Source: Brevibacterium sp.
GTDB lineage: Bacteria; Actinomycetota; Actinomycetes; Actinomycetales; Brevibacteriaceae
Assembly: GCA_031179165.1 (NCBI GenBank)
Contig: JAPSIC010000003.1
Location: 1-63,394, forward strand
DNA length: 63,394 bases
Direction of reading: 5' to 3'
Shown here in pieces: positions 52,288 to 62,081 of the stretch. A model generated the notes under the pieces. That model saw only the letters and a list, made by a program, of their open reading frames with translations, searched no databases and was not told the DNA's origin. Each line of letters starts with the position of its first letter. Within the stretch, counting starts at the first letter, position 1. Position numbers and translations under genes: made by a program.

Positions 52288-53250
52288 TCATCCGGCAGCG
52301 TCCTCCTCGTCGAGGTCGCTGCCGGGTGGCCGGACTTTCTGCTTCGGCGCGGTCAGGTGTCTGACCAGGGCGTCGAGCATGGTCGTCAGCCCCTCCGAGG
52401 CCGACCGGGGGGAGTGGCCGAGGACCTGGATGAAACGGTCGTCGAGGTTGTCGTCGACGATGGGCACCGCGCGGCAGCCCACCTCGGCGAGGATGTCGGG
52501 AATCGTCCGTTCGGACATCATCGCCACCATCGACGAACCCGCGACCGCCCGGGCCATGAGGACCGGGCACGAGCATTCCAGCGTCGGTGAGAACACCTGG
52601 CCCAGATTGCGCACCGCGCTCTCCATCTGCAGCCGGACGGTGTTGCCGGCCGGCAGGGTGGCCAGGGGGTACTCCGCGATGTCGCGGATGCTCAGGCGGT
52701 CCCGGCCGGCCAGGGGATGGGCGGAGTCGACCATGGCGTAGTTCGCCGATTCGAGCCGGGCATGCGTCATCACCCCGGGGACGTCGACGAGGTCACGGTC
52801 GGTGACGGAGAAGTTGACGCAGATGTCGGCCCGCCGGTTCCCCAGCACCTTGAGCGCCTCGAGGGAGGCCGCATAGCTCACGGTGATGCGCAGGTGGTCA
52901 TTGGTCGCCAGCACCTCGCTGACGGCATCGGCGACCAGCGTCTGCCCCAGGGCGGTGCTCGTCACGATCCGCAGGTGCTCGACCTGGGCGAAGGCCTCGT
53001 CGAAGGAATCGATGAGCAGCTCGGACTCGGCGATCATCCGGCGTGCGAAATCGGCGACCGCCAGGCAGGACTGCGTCGGCACCGCTCCCGCCGAGGATCG
53101 CTCGAACAGCCTCGTGCCGTAATGCTCCTCCAGCGCCCGGATCTGCCGGCTGGCGGTCGAGTGGGAGACGTAGAGGGCCTTCGCGGCGAGGTGGATCGAC
53201 CCGAAGTCGATGACGGCCAGGAGGGTGCGCAGGCTCTGCAGCTCGGTCAT
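52288..53250 (-). CDS. LysR family transcriptional regulator
   Basis: LRTLLAVIDFGSIHLAAKALYVSHSTASRQIRALEEHYGTRLFERSSAGAVPT. Confidence 0.94.
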   Translation of the reverse strand: MTELQSLRTLLAVIDFGSIHLAAKALYVSHSTASRQIRALEEHYGTRLFERSSAGAVPTQSCLAVADFARRMIAESELLIDSFDEAFAQVEHLRIVTSTALGQTLVADAVSEVLATNDHLRITVSYAASLEALKVLGNRRADICVNFSVTDRDLVDVPGVMTHARLESANYAMVDSAHPLAGRDRLSIRDIAEYPLATLPAGNTVRLQMESAVRNLGQVFSPTLECSCPVLMARAVAGSSMVAMMSERTIPDILAEVGCRAVPIVDDNLDDRFIQVLGHSPRSASEGLTTMLDALVRHLTAPKQKVRPPGSDLDEEDAAG

Positions 53251-53269
53251 CTCGACATCCTATTTCGCC

Positions 53270-53308
53270 TGGTGCAGAATCTGCACCACCTGAGTGCGCA
53301 ATTCGCAC
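53270..53308. promoter_or_regulatory. Twin dyads, candidate LysR operator
   Basis: TGGTGCAG-AAT-CTGCACCA (53270-53288) and GTGCG-CAATT-CGCAC (53294-53308), centres ~22 bp apart. Confidence 0.6.
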
Positions 53309-53365
53309 CGGGTCCTGGACGCTCCGGTCTTCCCCCACGGTCACCGGCGCGTCCAGTCTGGTTCC

Positions 53366-54832
53366 ATGACGACTGAAACAACCACCCAGGACACCCGCGC
53401 CGAGGTGACGCGGCAGGCCGGATCGCACGTGCGGTCCCCCGAATTCCTCGCCCTCCTCGCCGCCCGCGTCGCCCGCCGCACGGAGAGCCAGGCCCCGGGC
53501 AACGGCGCGGAGGCGCGCGCCTACCTCGACGAGGAGATCGTCCCGGAGCTGGCCGCACTCGGCTTCACCTCCACCGTCCATCCCAATCCGGAGTCGAGCG
53601 AGCATCCGCTGCTCATCGCCTCCCGCATCGAGGACGAGTCGCTGCCGACCGTGCTCCTCTACGGTCATGGGGACGTGCAGTTCGCCCACGATGCCCAGTG
53701 GGACGCCGGCCTCGACCCGTGGGTGCTCAGCGAAGACGGCGACCGTCTCTACGGACGCGGCAGCGCCGACAACAAGGGGCAGCACACCGTCAACTCGCTG
53801 GCGCTGGGCACGGTCCTGCGCACCCTCGCCGCCGATCCGGCACGGGCGGAACTGGGCTACAACGTCACGATCCTCATCGAGACCGCCGAGGAGGCCGGCT
53901 CCCTGGGCCTCGGCGCCTTCGCCGCCGCCCATCGGGAGGAGCTGAACGCCGACCTCTTCCTCGCCTCCGACGGGCCCCGCATCGCCGCCGAGGAGCCCAC
54001 CCTCTTCCTCGGGTCGCGGGGCGCGCTCAACTTCCGGCTCGTCTGCCACGAACGCAACGGCGACCACCACTCGGGCAACTGGGGCGGCAAGCTGCGCAAC
54101 CCCGCCACCGTCATCGCCGCCGCGGTCAACGCCCTCGTCGACGCCCACGGCGTCATCCGGATCCCGGACCTGCGCCCGAGCGATCCGCCCGCCTCGGTGC
54201 TCGCCGCCGTCGCCGAGCTGCCCGACATCGTCGAGGACGGGGCGCCCGCCGTCGACCCCGACTGGGGTGAGCCGGGACTGACCCCGGCCGAACGGGTCTT
54301 CGCCTTCAACGTCCTCGAGGTGCTCGCCCTCGACGCCGGCAACCCGAGCCAGGTCAACAACGCGATCCCGGGCCGGGCGGCGGCGCACATGCAGCTGCGC
54401 TTCGTCGTCGGCACCGACCTCAGCGACTTCGAGACCCGCGTGCGCACCTACCTCGAGAGCCAGGGGATCACCGGCGTCGAGGTGGTCGCCGAGCACTGCG
54501 TCCCCGCCACCCGCCTCGACCCGGAGGCCTCGGTCGTCGCGGCGGCCGCGCAGTCCATCGTCGACACGACGGGACTCAAGCCCGCCATCGAACCCAACCT
54601 CGGAGGCACGATCCCCAACGACGTCTTCGCCGAGGTGCTCGGGCTGCCGACCGTGTGGGTGCCGCACTCCTACCCCGGGTGCAATCAGCATGCCCCCAAC
54701 GAGCATGCCCTGCGCTCGATCCTCGAGCAGGGCGCCGAGATCATGGCGGGGATGTTCTGGGACATGAAGCAGAACCCGGACGCATGGTTCACCTCGAAGA
54801 CCGTTGACACAGCAGAAGGAATCGGAGCATGA
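53366..54832 (+). CDS. M20-family metallopeptidase/dipeptidase
   Basis: TVLLYGHGDVQFAHDAQWDAGLDPW; YGRGSADNKGQHTVN; IETAEEAGSLGLGAF; NLGGTIPNDVFAEVLGLPTVWVPHSYPGCNQHAPNEH. Confidence 0.93.
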   Translation: MTTETTTQDTRAEVTRQAGSHVRSPEFLALLAARVARRTESQAPGNGAEARAYLDEEIVPELAALGFTSTVHPNPESSEHPLLIASRIEDESLPTVLLYGHGDVQFAHDAQWDAGLDPWVLSEDGDRLYGRGSADNKGQHTVNSLALGTVLRTLAADPARAELGYNVTILIETAEEAGSLGLGAFAAAHREELNADLFLASDGPRIAAEEPTLFLGSRGALNFRLVCHERNGDHHSGNWGGKLRNPATVIAAAVNALVDAHGVIRIPDLRPSDPPASVLAAVAELPDIVEDGAPAVDPDWGEPGLTPAERVFAFNVLEVLALDAGNPSQVNNAIPGRAAAHMQLRFVVGTDLSDFETRVRTYLESQGITGVEVVAEHCVPATRLDPEASVVAAAAQSIVDTTGLKPAIEPNLGGTIPNDVFAEVLGLPTVWVPHSYPGCNQHAPNEHALRSILEQGAEIMAGMFWDMKQNPDAWFTSKTVDTAEGIGA

Positions 54833-56121
54833 CCACCACAGAGCAGTCGTCGAAGCCGGGCGCGAAGCCCGTCTCGTCGTGGAAGATCATCACCGCCGCA
54901 TCGATCGGCAATGCCCTCGAGTGGTATGACATCGCCGTCTACGCCTACTTCTCCGTCTACATCTCCGCGGTGTTCTTCCCCAACGACGATCGAGCGGTGT
55001 CGATCATGCTGGCGCTCGCGACGTTCGCACTGTCGTTCTTCATCCGCCCGCTGGGGGCGATCGTCCTCGGCGGCTTCGCCGACAGGCGCGGCCGCAAACC
55101 GGCGCTGACGCTGACGATCTGGCTGATGTTCCTCGGCACCCTCCTCATCGTCGTCACCCCACCGGCCGCGATGATCGGGGTGGCCGCGCCCCTGCTCATC
55201 CTGCTGGCACGGCTCATCCAGGGCTTCGCCGCCGGCGGGGAGTTCGGCTCCGCGACCTCACTGATGGTCGAGCACCTGCCGGCCAAGCGCGGATTCGCCG
55301 CCAGCTGGCAGTTCACCTCGCAGGCGGCCTCGAGCCTGCTCGCCTCCGTCATCGGCGTCGCCCTGACGACGAACCTCAGCCAGGAGCAGCTGGAGTCCTG
55401 GGGCTTCCGGATCCCGTTCATCGTCGGACTGCTCGTGGGACCGGTCGGACTCTACATCCGCAGGCACGTGCCCGAGTCCCCGGAGTTCATCACCGCCAAG
55501 GAGACGACCACCGACACCGAGACGGCGATCGTCGGCGTCCTGCGCCGGAACAAGCTGGCCGTCATCCTCGCGATCGGCGCCATCGCGGTCTCGACCTGCC
55601 TCAACTACTTCATCACCTACGTCCCGACCTACGCCGTCGACAGCCTGGGCATGGACAGCTCCGCCGGGTTCTACGCCACCCTCGTCTCCGGCATCGTGCT
55701 GCTCCTCTGCACCCCGCTCGCCGGCTACCTGTGCGACCGGCTCGGGCGGCTGAAGATGATGATCCCCGCCGCGATCGCGGTGATGATCCTGACCTGGTTC
55801 CTGTTCAGCTGGGCGGTGGCGAGCAATGCGCTGAGCGTGCTCATCCTCGTCGTCGCGATCTTCTCCCTGCTCAAGGCCACGTACTACGGGCCCCTGGCCA
55901 GCGTCATGGGCGACATCTTCCCGACCCGGACCCGCGGGACCGGCCTGTCGCTGGGCTACAACATCGGCGTCGCCGTCTTCGGCGGACTCACCCCGTTGGC
56001 GGCGGCCTGGCTGATCGGCGTCACCAACGACGCCAAGGCCCCGGCCTACTGGGTGCTGTTCGCCGGGCTGATGAGCGTGGCCGCACTCATCGTCGTGTGG
56101 AAGAAGCTCGGCGTGCGATAG
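54829..56121 (+). CDS. MFS transporter, MHS type
   Basis: ASIGNALEWYDIAVYAYFSVYISAVFFP; FIRPLGAIVLGGFADRRGRK; start overlaps peptidase stop. Confidence 0.92.
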   Translation: MTTTEQSSKPGAKPVSSWKIITAASIGNALEWYDIAVYAYFSVYISAVFFPNDDRAVSIMLALATFALSFFIRPLGAIVLGGFADRRGRKPALTLTIWLMFLGTLLIVVTPPAAMIGVAAPLLILLARLIQGFAAGGEFGSATSLMVEHLPAKRGFAASWQFTSQAASSLLASVIGVALTTNLSQEQLESWGFRIPFIVGLLVGPVGLYIRRHVPESPEFITAKETTTDTETAIVGVLRRNKLAVILAIGAIAVSTCLNYFITYVPTYAVDSLGMDSSAGFYATLVSGIVLLLCTPLAGYLCDRLGRLKMMIPAAIAVMILTWFLFSWAVASNALSVLILVVAIFSLLKATYYGPLASVMGDIFPTRTRGTGLSLGYNIGVAVFGGLTPLAAAWLIGVTNDAKAPAYWVLFAGLMSVAALIVVWKKLGVR

Positions 56122-56134
56122 CGGCGTGCGGTAG
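56109..56134. repeat. 13-bp tandem duplication including the stop codon
   Basis: CGGCGTGCGATAG / CGGCGTGCGGTAG. Confidence 0.75.
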
Positions 56135-56296
56135 GGACTGACCGGTTGCCGGGGCGCGCCCACCGGAAGGGGTGTCTCGGCGGCCGCTGCGCCCGGGCTC
56201 ACTGCGCGGAAGCGGCGTGCCCCGATCTCCGGTCGCGTCGAGGCTACTGTAGGGACTGAGATCACCGACGACTCCGCCCGACGAAGGGACACCGCC

Positions 56297-58159
56297 TTGA
56301 CCGCACCGCCGTCCGGTTTCACCCCGCCTGCCGCATTCACCACCCGCCCCACCCTGGAGGGTCACTTCGGGATGTCGGCGTCCACGCACTGGCTGGCCAC
56401 CGCCTCGGCCCAGTCGGTGCTCGAACGCGGCGGCAACGCCTTCGACGCCGCCGTGGCAGGCGCCTTCGTCCTGCACGTCGTCGAGCCCCACCTCAACGGG
56501 CCCGGAGGCGACATGACCGGCCTCTTCGCCACCGCCGACGATCCGGCCCACCCCATCGTCATGATGGGCCAGGGACCGGCACCGGCCGCCGCGACGATCG
56601 AGCACTATCGGGAACAGGGCCTCGACATGGTGCCCGGCGCCGGAGCGCTCGCCGCCGCGGTCCCCGGCGCGGTGGACGCCTGGCTCGACCTGCTCGAACA
56701 CCATGGGACCTGGGAACTCGCAGACGTCCTCGAGTACGCGATCGATTACGCCGACAACGGGCATTCCGTCCTGGCTCGAGTCGTCGGCACGATCGGGCGG
56801 GTGCAGGAGCTCTTCACCGAGCATTGGCCGACCTCTGCCCGACTGTGGATGCCCGAAGGGCGGATCCCCGAACCGGGCGAGATGGTCGTCAACCACGCCT
56901 ACGCCGAGGTGCTGCGCAGGCTCATCACGGCAGGCGCGGAGATCGACGAGGCCGAGACTTGGAACCACGGCGATTCCCGGGCCGCTCGGATCCGTGCCGC
57001 TCGCACAGAGTGGAAGTCCGGCTTCGTCGCCGAGGCGATCGCGGAGTTCGTGCGCACGCCCCACCGGCATTCGACCGGCGGTGACCACGCTGGAGTCATC
57101 ACGATCGAGGACATGTCCGGCTTCGACGCCGGCTTCGAGGAGCCGGTGACGATCGAATTCCGTGGGCACACGATCGCGAAGATCGGCGCGTGGGGTCAGG
57201 GACCCGTGCTGCTGCAGGCGCTGCGGATCCTCGACGGATTCGACGACGAGCGACTCGATCCTTCGACCGAGCTCGGAGCCCACACGATCCTCGAAGCGCT
57301 CAAGCTCGCGATGGCCGATCGCGACACCTGGTACGGCGACGGCGACGTCGACCTCGAGTGGCTGCTCAGCGAGGACTACGCCGCATCCAGACGGGCCCTC
57401 ATCGGCGAACGGGCCTCCCGTGAGTTCCGCCCGGGCACCGGACGGAATGGTGCCGCTGCACGCTTCGCCCCACCGCTGGTGACCGAAGGTGCCGACAGAG
57501 AGGCCATGCTCAGAGCGGGGCTGGGCGAGCCCACCGTGCAGAAGGACACCGTCGAGAAGAACGGGGTCAACAACGGCGACACCTGCCACATCGACGTCGT
57601 CGACAAGTGGGGCAACATCATCTCGGCGACCCCTTCGGGCGGATGGCTGCAGTCCTCACCGGTGATCCCGGAGCTCGGTTTCTGCCTCGGCACCCGGTTG
57701 CAGATGATGTGGCTCGACGAGTCCTCGCCCTCGGCACTGAGCCCGGGCAGGCGCCCGCGCACGACCCTGACCCCGACGCTGATCTCCAAGGACGGCGAGC
57801 CGGTCATGGCGCTCGGCTCACCGGGCGGGGACCAGCAGGAGCAGTGGCAGCTGCTGATGATCCTGCGCATCCTCGTCGGCGGCTACGAGCCGCAGCAGGC
57901 CATCGACGCACCGGCCCTGCACACCACGTCCCTGGCCGGGTCCTTCTGGCCCCGCACCTGGGTGCCGGGAGGTGCGGTCGTCGAGGACCGCCTCGGCGAT
58001 GAGGTCATCAACGGGCTCATCGACCGCGGACACGTCGTGACCAGAGCCGGGGACTGGGAGCTGGGCCGGCTCTCGTGTGTGACCCGCGATCCGCGGACCG
58101 GAAAGCTGAGCGCGGCAGCGAACCCCCGCGGCGCCCAGGGGTACGCGGCAGGGCGCTGA
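56297..58159 (+). CDS. Gamma-glutamyltransferase family protein
   Basis: STHWLATASAQSVLERGGNAFDAAVAGAFVLHVVEPHLNGPGGDMTG; GDTCHIDVVDKWGNIISATPSGGW; LGSPGGDQQEQW. Confidence 0.92.
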   Translation: MTAPPSGFTPPAAFTTRPTLEGHFGMSASTHWLATASAQSVLERGGNAFDAAVAGAFVLHVVEPHLNGPGGDMTGLFATADDPAHPIVMMGQGPAPAAATIEHYREQGLDMVPGAGALAAAVPGAVDAWLDLLEHHGTWELADVLEYAIDYADNGHSVLARVVGTIGRVQELFTEHWPTSARLWMPEGRIPEPGEMVVNHAYAEVLRRLITAGAEIDEAETWNHGDSRAARIRAARTEWKSGFVAEAIAEFVRTPHRHSTGGDHAGVITIEDMSGFDAGFEEPVTIEFRGHTIAKIGAWGQGPVLLQALRILDGFDDERLDPSTELGAHTILEALKLAMADRDTWYGDGDVDLEWLLSEDYAASRRALIGERASREFRPGTGRNGAAARFAPPLVTEGADREAMLRAGLGEPTVQKDTVEKNGVNNGDTCHIDVVDKWGNIISATPSGGWLQSSPVIPELGFCLGTRLQMMWLDESSPSALSPGRRPRTTLTPTLISKDGEPVMALGSPGGDQQEQWQLLMILRILVGGYEPQQAIDAPALHTTSLAGSFWPRTWVPGGAVVEDRLGDEVINGLIDRGHVVTRAGDWELGRLSCVTRDPRTGKLSAAANPRGAQGYAAGR

Positions 58160-58247
58160 GGCCGCCGCGTGATTCCACGCCCCTGACTGCGGTTCGCACG
58201 AGATCGCGCAACGGCGGTCCGGTCACCCCGCGCGGGGCAGCCGAACC

Positions 58248-58295
58248 GCCGTCACTCATGCCTGCCGTTACTCATGCCCGCCGTCACCCATACCC
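58248..58295. repeat. 16-bp tandem repeat, 3 units
   Basis: GCCGTCACTCATGCCT / GCCGTTACTCATGCCC / GCCGTCACCCATACCC. Confidence 0.85.
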
Positions 58296-58313
58296 CGCGT
58301 CGGCAGAGATCGC

Positions 58314-58823
58314 TCAGATCTCTCCGGCCGCGAACATCGTGTCGAGCTTGTTGTAGCCCTCGACGATGCCGTGCTCCATGCCGGAGGCGACCATGCCGTC
58401 ACGGGACTCGACCGAGTCGAAGATCGCCGTCGATTGCAGGCGGGTCCTGCCGTCTCCGAGGTCGGTGAGGGTGAGGATCTCGAGGTTCACAGCGTCGGGG
58501 AAGCCCTCGAACGTGAAGGTCTGGACGATGCGCTCGTTCTCCCGCACCTCATGGAACGAGCCGTAGAAGCCGTACTCGCCCGAGTGGTCGGAGGAGACGT
58601 AGCTCCAGTTTCCGCCCGTGGTCGGGTTCCATTCGCGGATGGTGCTCGCGATCGAGTCCGGTCCGACCCACTTGGTGAACAGGTTCGGATCGGTGTGGGC
58701 CCGGAACACCTGGGCCGGGGTCGCGGCGAAGTCGCGAGTGATCGTCAGCGACTGCGTGCCCTCGGGAACGTCGAGCTGAGTGGTGGGATGGGTGGTGGGT
58801 GCTGCTTCGGGGGTGGTGGACAT
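58314..58823 (-). CDS. SRPBCC/AHSA1 family protein
   Basis: LTITRDFAATPAQVFRAHTDPNLFTKWVGPDSI; TTGGNWSYVSSDHSGEYGFYGSFHEV. Confidence 0.9.
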   Translation of the reverse strand: MSTTPEAAPTTHPTTQLDVPEGTQSLTITRDFAATPAQVFRAHTDPNLFTKWVGPDSIASTIREWNPTTGGNWSYVSSDHSGEYGFYGSFHEVRENERIVQTFTFEGFPDAVNLEILTLTDLGDGRTRLQSTAIFDSVESRDGMVASGMEHGIVEGYNKLDTMFAAGEI

Positions 58824-58824
58824 G

Positions 58825-59262
58825 TCATGCTCCTTTGCGTGTTTCCTCGGGTGGGTTGGATGCGCCGGTGCCCGCCGTCGCCGAGGTGGGGGTGCCGGAT
58901 TCGGTGTCCCCGGAGTTCTCCGGGGTGTCCTCGACCGCCTCCTCGGCCTGCATCTGCGCGAGCACCGAGTCGAGTCGCTGATATCGCTCCTCGGCCTGGC
59001 GCTGGTAGCGCTCGATCCACTTCGTCATCAGATCGAACACGTTGTCCTCCAGGTGGACCGGTCGACGCTGCGCGTCCCTGGTGCGGGTGACCAGTCCCGA
59101 GTCCTCGAGGACCTTGAGGTGCTTCGACACCGCCTGCAGACTCACCTCGTAGGGCGCGGCGAGCTCGTTGACCGTCGCGTCGCCGCGACTGAGCCGAGCG
59201 ACGATGTCCCTCCGGGTGGAGTCGGCCAGGGCGGCGAACACCTTGGACAGTTGGTCTGCCAT
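58825..59262 (-). CDS. ArsR/SmtB family HTH regulator
   Basis: KVFAALADSTRRDIVARLSRGDATVNELAAPYEVSLQAVSKHLKVLEDSGLVTRTRDAQRRPVHL. Confidence 0.93.
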   Translation of the reverse strand: MADQLSKVFAALADSTRRDIVARLSRGDATVNELAAPYEVSLQAVSKHLKVLEDSGLVTRTRDAQRRPVHLEDNVFDLMTKWIERYQRQAEERYQRLDSVLAQMQAEEAVEDTPENSGDTESGTPTSATAGTGASNPPEETRKGA

Positions 59263-59273
59263 CGCGCCTCCTG

Positions 59274-59338
59274 TGATCAACCGTTTGGTTGATCATCAAT
59301 CTAGACCCAGTCCCGGCCCAAGTCAACCATTTGGTTGA
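59274..59338. promoter_or_regulatory. Two copies of an ArsR-type operator palindrome
   Basis: TGATCAACC-GTTT-GGTTGATCA (59274-59295) and TCAACC-ATTT-GGTTGA (59323-59338). Confidence 0.75.
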
Positions 59339-59465
59339 ATAAATGTCATCGCGACAGATTCTCTCCCCTCAGGAGTGCGAAATCGACAACTCCGACGACG
59401 GTTTGCCCTAAGGTCGGTGAGGTCCGTGGTCGACCCGTTCGCTCACGGACCATGCCGCACCCGGC

Positions 59466-60950
59466 ATGAGCACCCGCACGACAATGAAGTCTGGAGAGTC
59501 ACTGATGGCACGTCTGCGTGAACAGCTGTTCCGCGTGAAACCCGTCCCCCGGGACGCCGAGGAGGCAGGCAGCGAGCTCAAACGCTCGATCGGCCCGTTC
59601 TCCCTGACGATGATCGGCGTCGGGTCGACGATCGGGACGGGGATCTTCTTCATCCTGTCGGAGTCCGTGCCGGTGGCGGGACCGGCGGTGATCTGGTCGT
59701 TCCTCATCGCCGGCATCGTGGCCGGACTGGCCGTCATCTGCTACGCGGAGCTGGCCGGAAGCGTCCCGGTCTCCGGGTCCTCCTACTCCTACGCCTACGC
59801 CACCCTGGGCGAACTCCCCGCCATGGGCGTCGCGGCCTGCCTGCTGCTCGAATACGGGGTGGCCGGTGCCGCGGTCGCGGTCGGCTGGTCCCAGTACGTC
59901 AACCAGCTGCTGTTCAACCTGTTCGGATTCGAGATCCCGCATGCCCTGGCCTATGCGCCGGAAGAGGGCGGCATCGTCAACCTGCCGGCGATCCTGCTGC
60001 TGGCCATGTGCGCCTTCCTCCTCATCCGCGGCACCGGCGAATCGGTCGTCATCAACACGATCATGGTGTGCACGAAGGTCGGAGTGCTCATCTTCTTCAT
60101 CTGCGTCGGCGTGACCGGGTGGAACACCGACAACTTCTCCGACTTCGCCCCCTTCGGCGTCTCCGGGGTCATCGCGGGCTCGGGCATCATCTTCTTCAGC
60201 TACGTCGGCATGGACGCCGTCGCGACCGCCGGCGATGAGGCGAAGAACCCCAAGCGCAACATGCCCCTGGCGCTCATCAGCGCACTCATCATCGTCACCA
60301 CCGTCTACGTCCTCGTCGCCATCGCCGCCCTCTCGGCCCAGCCGTGGGAGGAGTTCGAAGGCCAGTCGGCCGGACTCTCGGCGATCCTCGAGACCATCGT
60401 CGGGGCCCAATGGCCGGGCACCGTCGTCGCCGCGGGAGCGGTCATCTCGATCTTCAGCGTCACCCTCGTCTCGATCTACGGCCAGACCCGCATCCTGTTC
60501 ACGATGTCACGCGACGGCCTGATGCCCCGGCTCTTCCAGGAGGTCAACCCGCGGACCCTGACCCCGGTCAAGGGGACGATCGTCGTCACGATCATCATCG
60601 CCGTCATGGCCGGATTCATCCCCATCAACTTCCTCGCCGAGATGACGAGCATCGGCACCCTCGTCGCCTTCGTCGTCGTCTCCCTGGCGGTGATCATCCT
60701 GCGCGTGCGCGAACCCGATCTCGAGCGCGGATTCAAGGTGCCGTTCTACCCGGTCCTGCCCGTGCTGTCGATCATCGGGTGCTTCTGGATCATCAGCAGC
60801 CTGCAGACGATCACGATCCTCGTGTTCCTCGCCTGGACGGCCGTGGTCCTGGCCCTGTACCTCCTGTTCGGCCGCAAGACCTCGGTCCTGGGCCGGGAGA
60901 GGGCCACGGCTTCCCGTGGCGCCGACGGCATGGAAGGGGGAGGCCGATGA
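59466..60950 (+). CDS. APC-family amino acid permease (start may be 59505)
   Basis: LKRSIGPFSLTMIGVGSTIGTGIFFILSESVPVAGPAVIWSFLIAGIVAGLAVICYAELAGSVPVSGSSYSY. Confidence 0.94.
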   Translation: MSTRTTMKSGESLMARLREQLFRVKPVPRDAEEAGSELKRSIGPFSLTMIGVGSTIGTGIFFILSESVPVAGPAVIWSFLIAGIVAGLAVICYAELAGSVPVSGSSYSYAYATLGELPAMGVAACLLLEYGVAGAAVAVGWSQYVNQLLFNLFGFEIPHALAYAPEEGGIVNLPAILLLAMCAFLLIRGTGESVVINTIMVCTKVGVLIFFICVGVTGWNTDNFSDFAPFGVSGVIAGSGIIFFSYVGMDAVATAGDEAKNPKRNMPLALISALIIVTTVYVLVAIAALSAQPWEEFEGQSAGLSAILETIVGAQWPGTVVAAGAVISIFSVTLVSIYGQTRILFTMSRDGLMPRLFQEVNPRTLTPVKGTIVVTIIIAVMAGFIPINFLAEMTSIGTLVAFVVVSLAVIILRVREPDLERGFKVPFYPVLPVLSIIGCFWIISSLQTITILVFLAWTAVVLALYLLFGRKTSVLGRERATASRGADGMEGGGR

Positions 60951-61879
60951 GCATCGTCGTCGGAGTCGCCCCTGGTCAGGACAATCGGGCGGCCGTGGAA
61001 CTGGGGGTCGTCCTGGCCCGGTCCTACTCGCAGCAGCTCCTGCTCGTCTCGATCAACTCCGCGCCGTGGCCGCCGGGCCGGATCAGCGTCGATGCCGAGT
61101 ACCAGGCGTTCGTCCGCCGGGCCGCGCGCGTCGCACTGGACGAGGCGCTGTCCCTTGTGCCCGCCGACACCGTCGTCGACTCCCTCGTCCACGATGCCGG
61201 GTCCTCTCGCCGCGGGCTGCTCGAGGTCTGTGAGAGAGTCGACGCCCTCCGCCTCGTCGTCGGTCCCGCCGGCGACGGCCGGCCGGGGCGGATCAGCCTC
61301 GGTTCGGTGTCCTCGGGTCTCCTGCACAGCGCCGAACTGCCGGTGGCGCTGGCTCCGGCGGGGTTCCGCGCCGAGGCGGGGGCACGGCTGACGAGGATCA
61401 CGGCCGCCTACAGCGGGTCGTCCACCTCGGCGAACCTCATCCTGGGAGCGGCCATCGTCGCCGCCGAGGCGGGAACGCGGTTTCGCATCGCATCCTTCGC
61501 ACCGCAGTCACGGGTGCTCTCGGCGGCGGGGATCGGCCTCGACGTCGAGGCGAATCTCATCGCGGAGTGGAAGGAGACGATCCGCCACGACACGGACGAG
61601 ATCCTCAGGGAGATCGAGCAGCTGCCGGCCCGACCCGAGGCCACCGAGGTGGAGGTCGGGACCGGACCCAGCTGGGAGGCCGCTCTCGCCGACGTGAGCT
61701 GGGAGGATCCGGAGGTGATGATGCTCGGATCCTCCGGATTGGGCGCCCTCAAACGGGTGGCGCTCGGGTCCCATGCCGTGAAGATCGTGCAGCACTCACC
61801 GGTGCCGATCGTCGTCATCCCGCGCCGGGTCAAGGCCGATTACACGGCCGGCGTCTTCGGTCCGGGCGGGCGGCCGTAG
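60947..61879 (+). CDS. Universal stress protein family (two USP domains); ATGA-coupled to permease
   Basis: MSIVVGVAPGQDNRAAVELGVVLARSYSQQLLLVS; C-terminal MMLGSSGLGALKRVALGSHAVKIVQHSPVPIVVIPR. Confidence 0.9.
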   Translation: MSIVVGVAPGQDNRAAVELGVVLARSYSQQLLLVSINSAPWPPGRISVDAEYQAFVRRAARVALDEALSLVPADTVVDSLVHDAGSSRRGLLEVCERVDALRLVVGPAGDGRPGRISLGSVSSGLLHSAELPVALAPAGFRAEAGARLTRITAAYSGSSTSANLILGAAIVAAEAGTRFRIASFAPQSRVLSAAGIGLDVEANLIAEWKETIRHDTDEILREIEQLPARPEATEVEVGTGPSWEAALADVSWEDPEVMMLGSSGLGALKRVALGSHAVKIVQHSPVPIVVIPRRVKADYTAGVFGPGGRP

Positions 61880-62081
61880 CGAGAAGGATTCTGCGAGTGT
61901 CCACAAAGAAGCAGTCCAATACTTGAACCATTCCAACTTAGGATTTGGGATACCACTACCGTGGTGAGTGCGACCACAGCGCAGTGGAGGTGACGCAGAA
62001 GAACGATCGGCGGATTCCCCCTCTGTGCTGACGGTGGCGACCCGGGCCTTCAGGCCTGCTCAGACACAGGAAGGGAATCGT

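Noticed and set aside
52898-54706. 602-aa minus-strand ORF
   Set aside because: Antisense to the M20 peptidase, then the wrong frame of the LysR gene.
56131-56259. Direct repeat GTAGGGACTGA at 56131 and 56249 as a possible insertion footprint
   Set aside because: Only 11 bp, and the sequence between shows no terminal inverted repeats or transposase.
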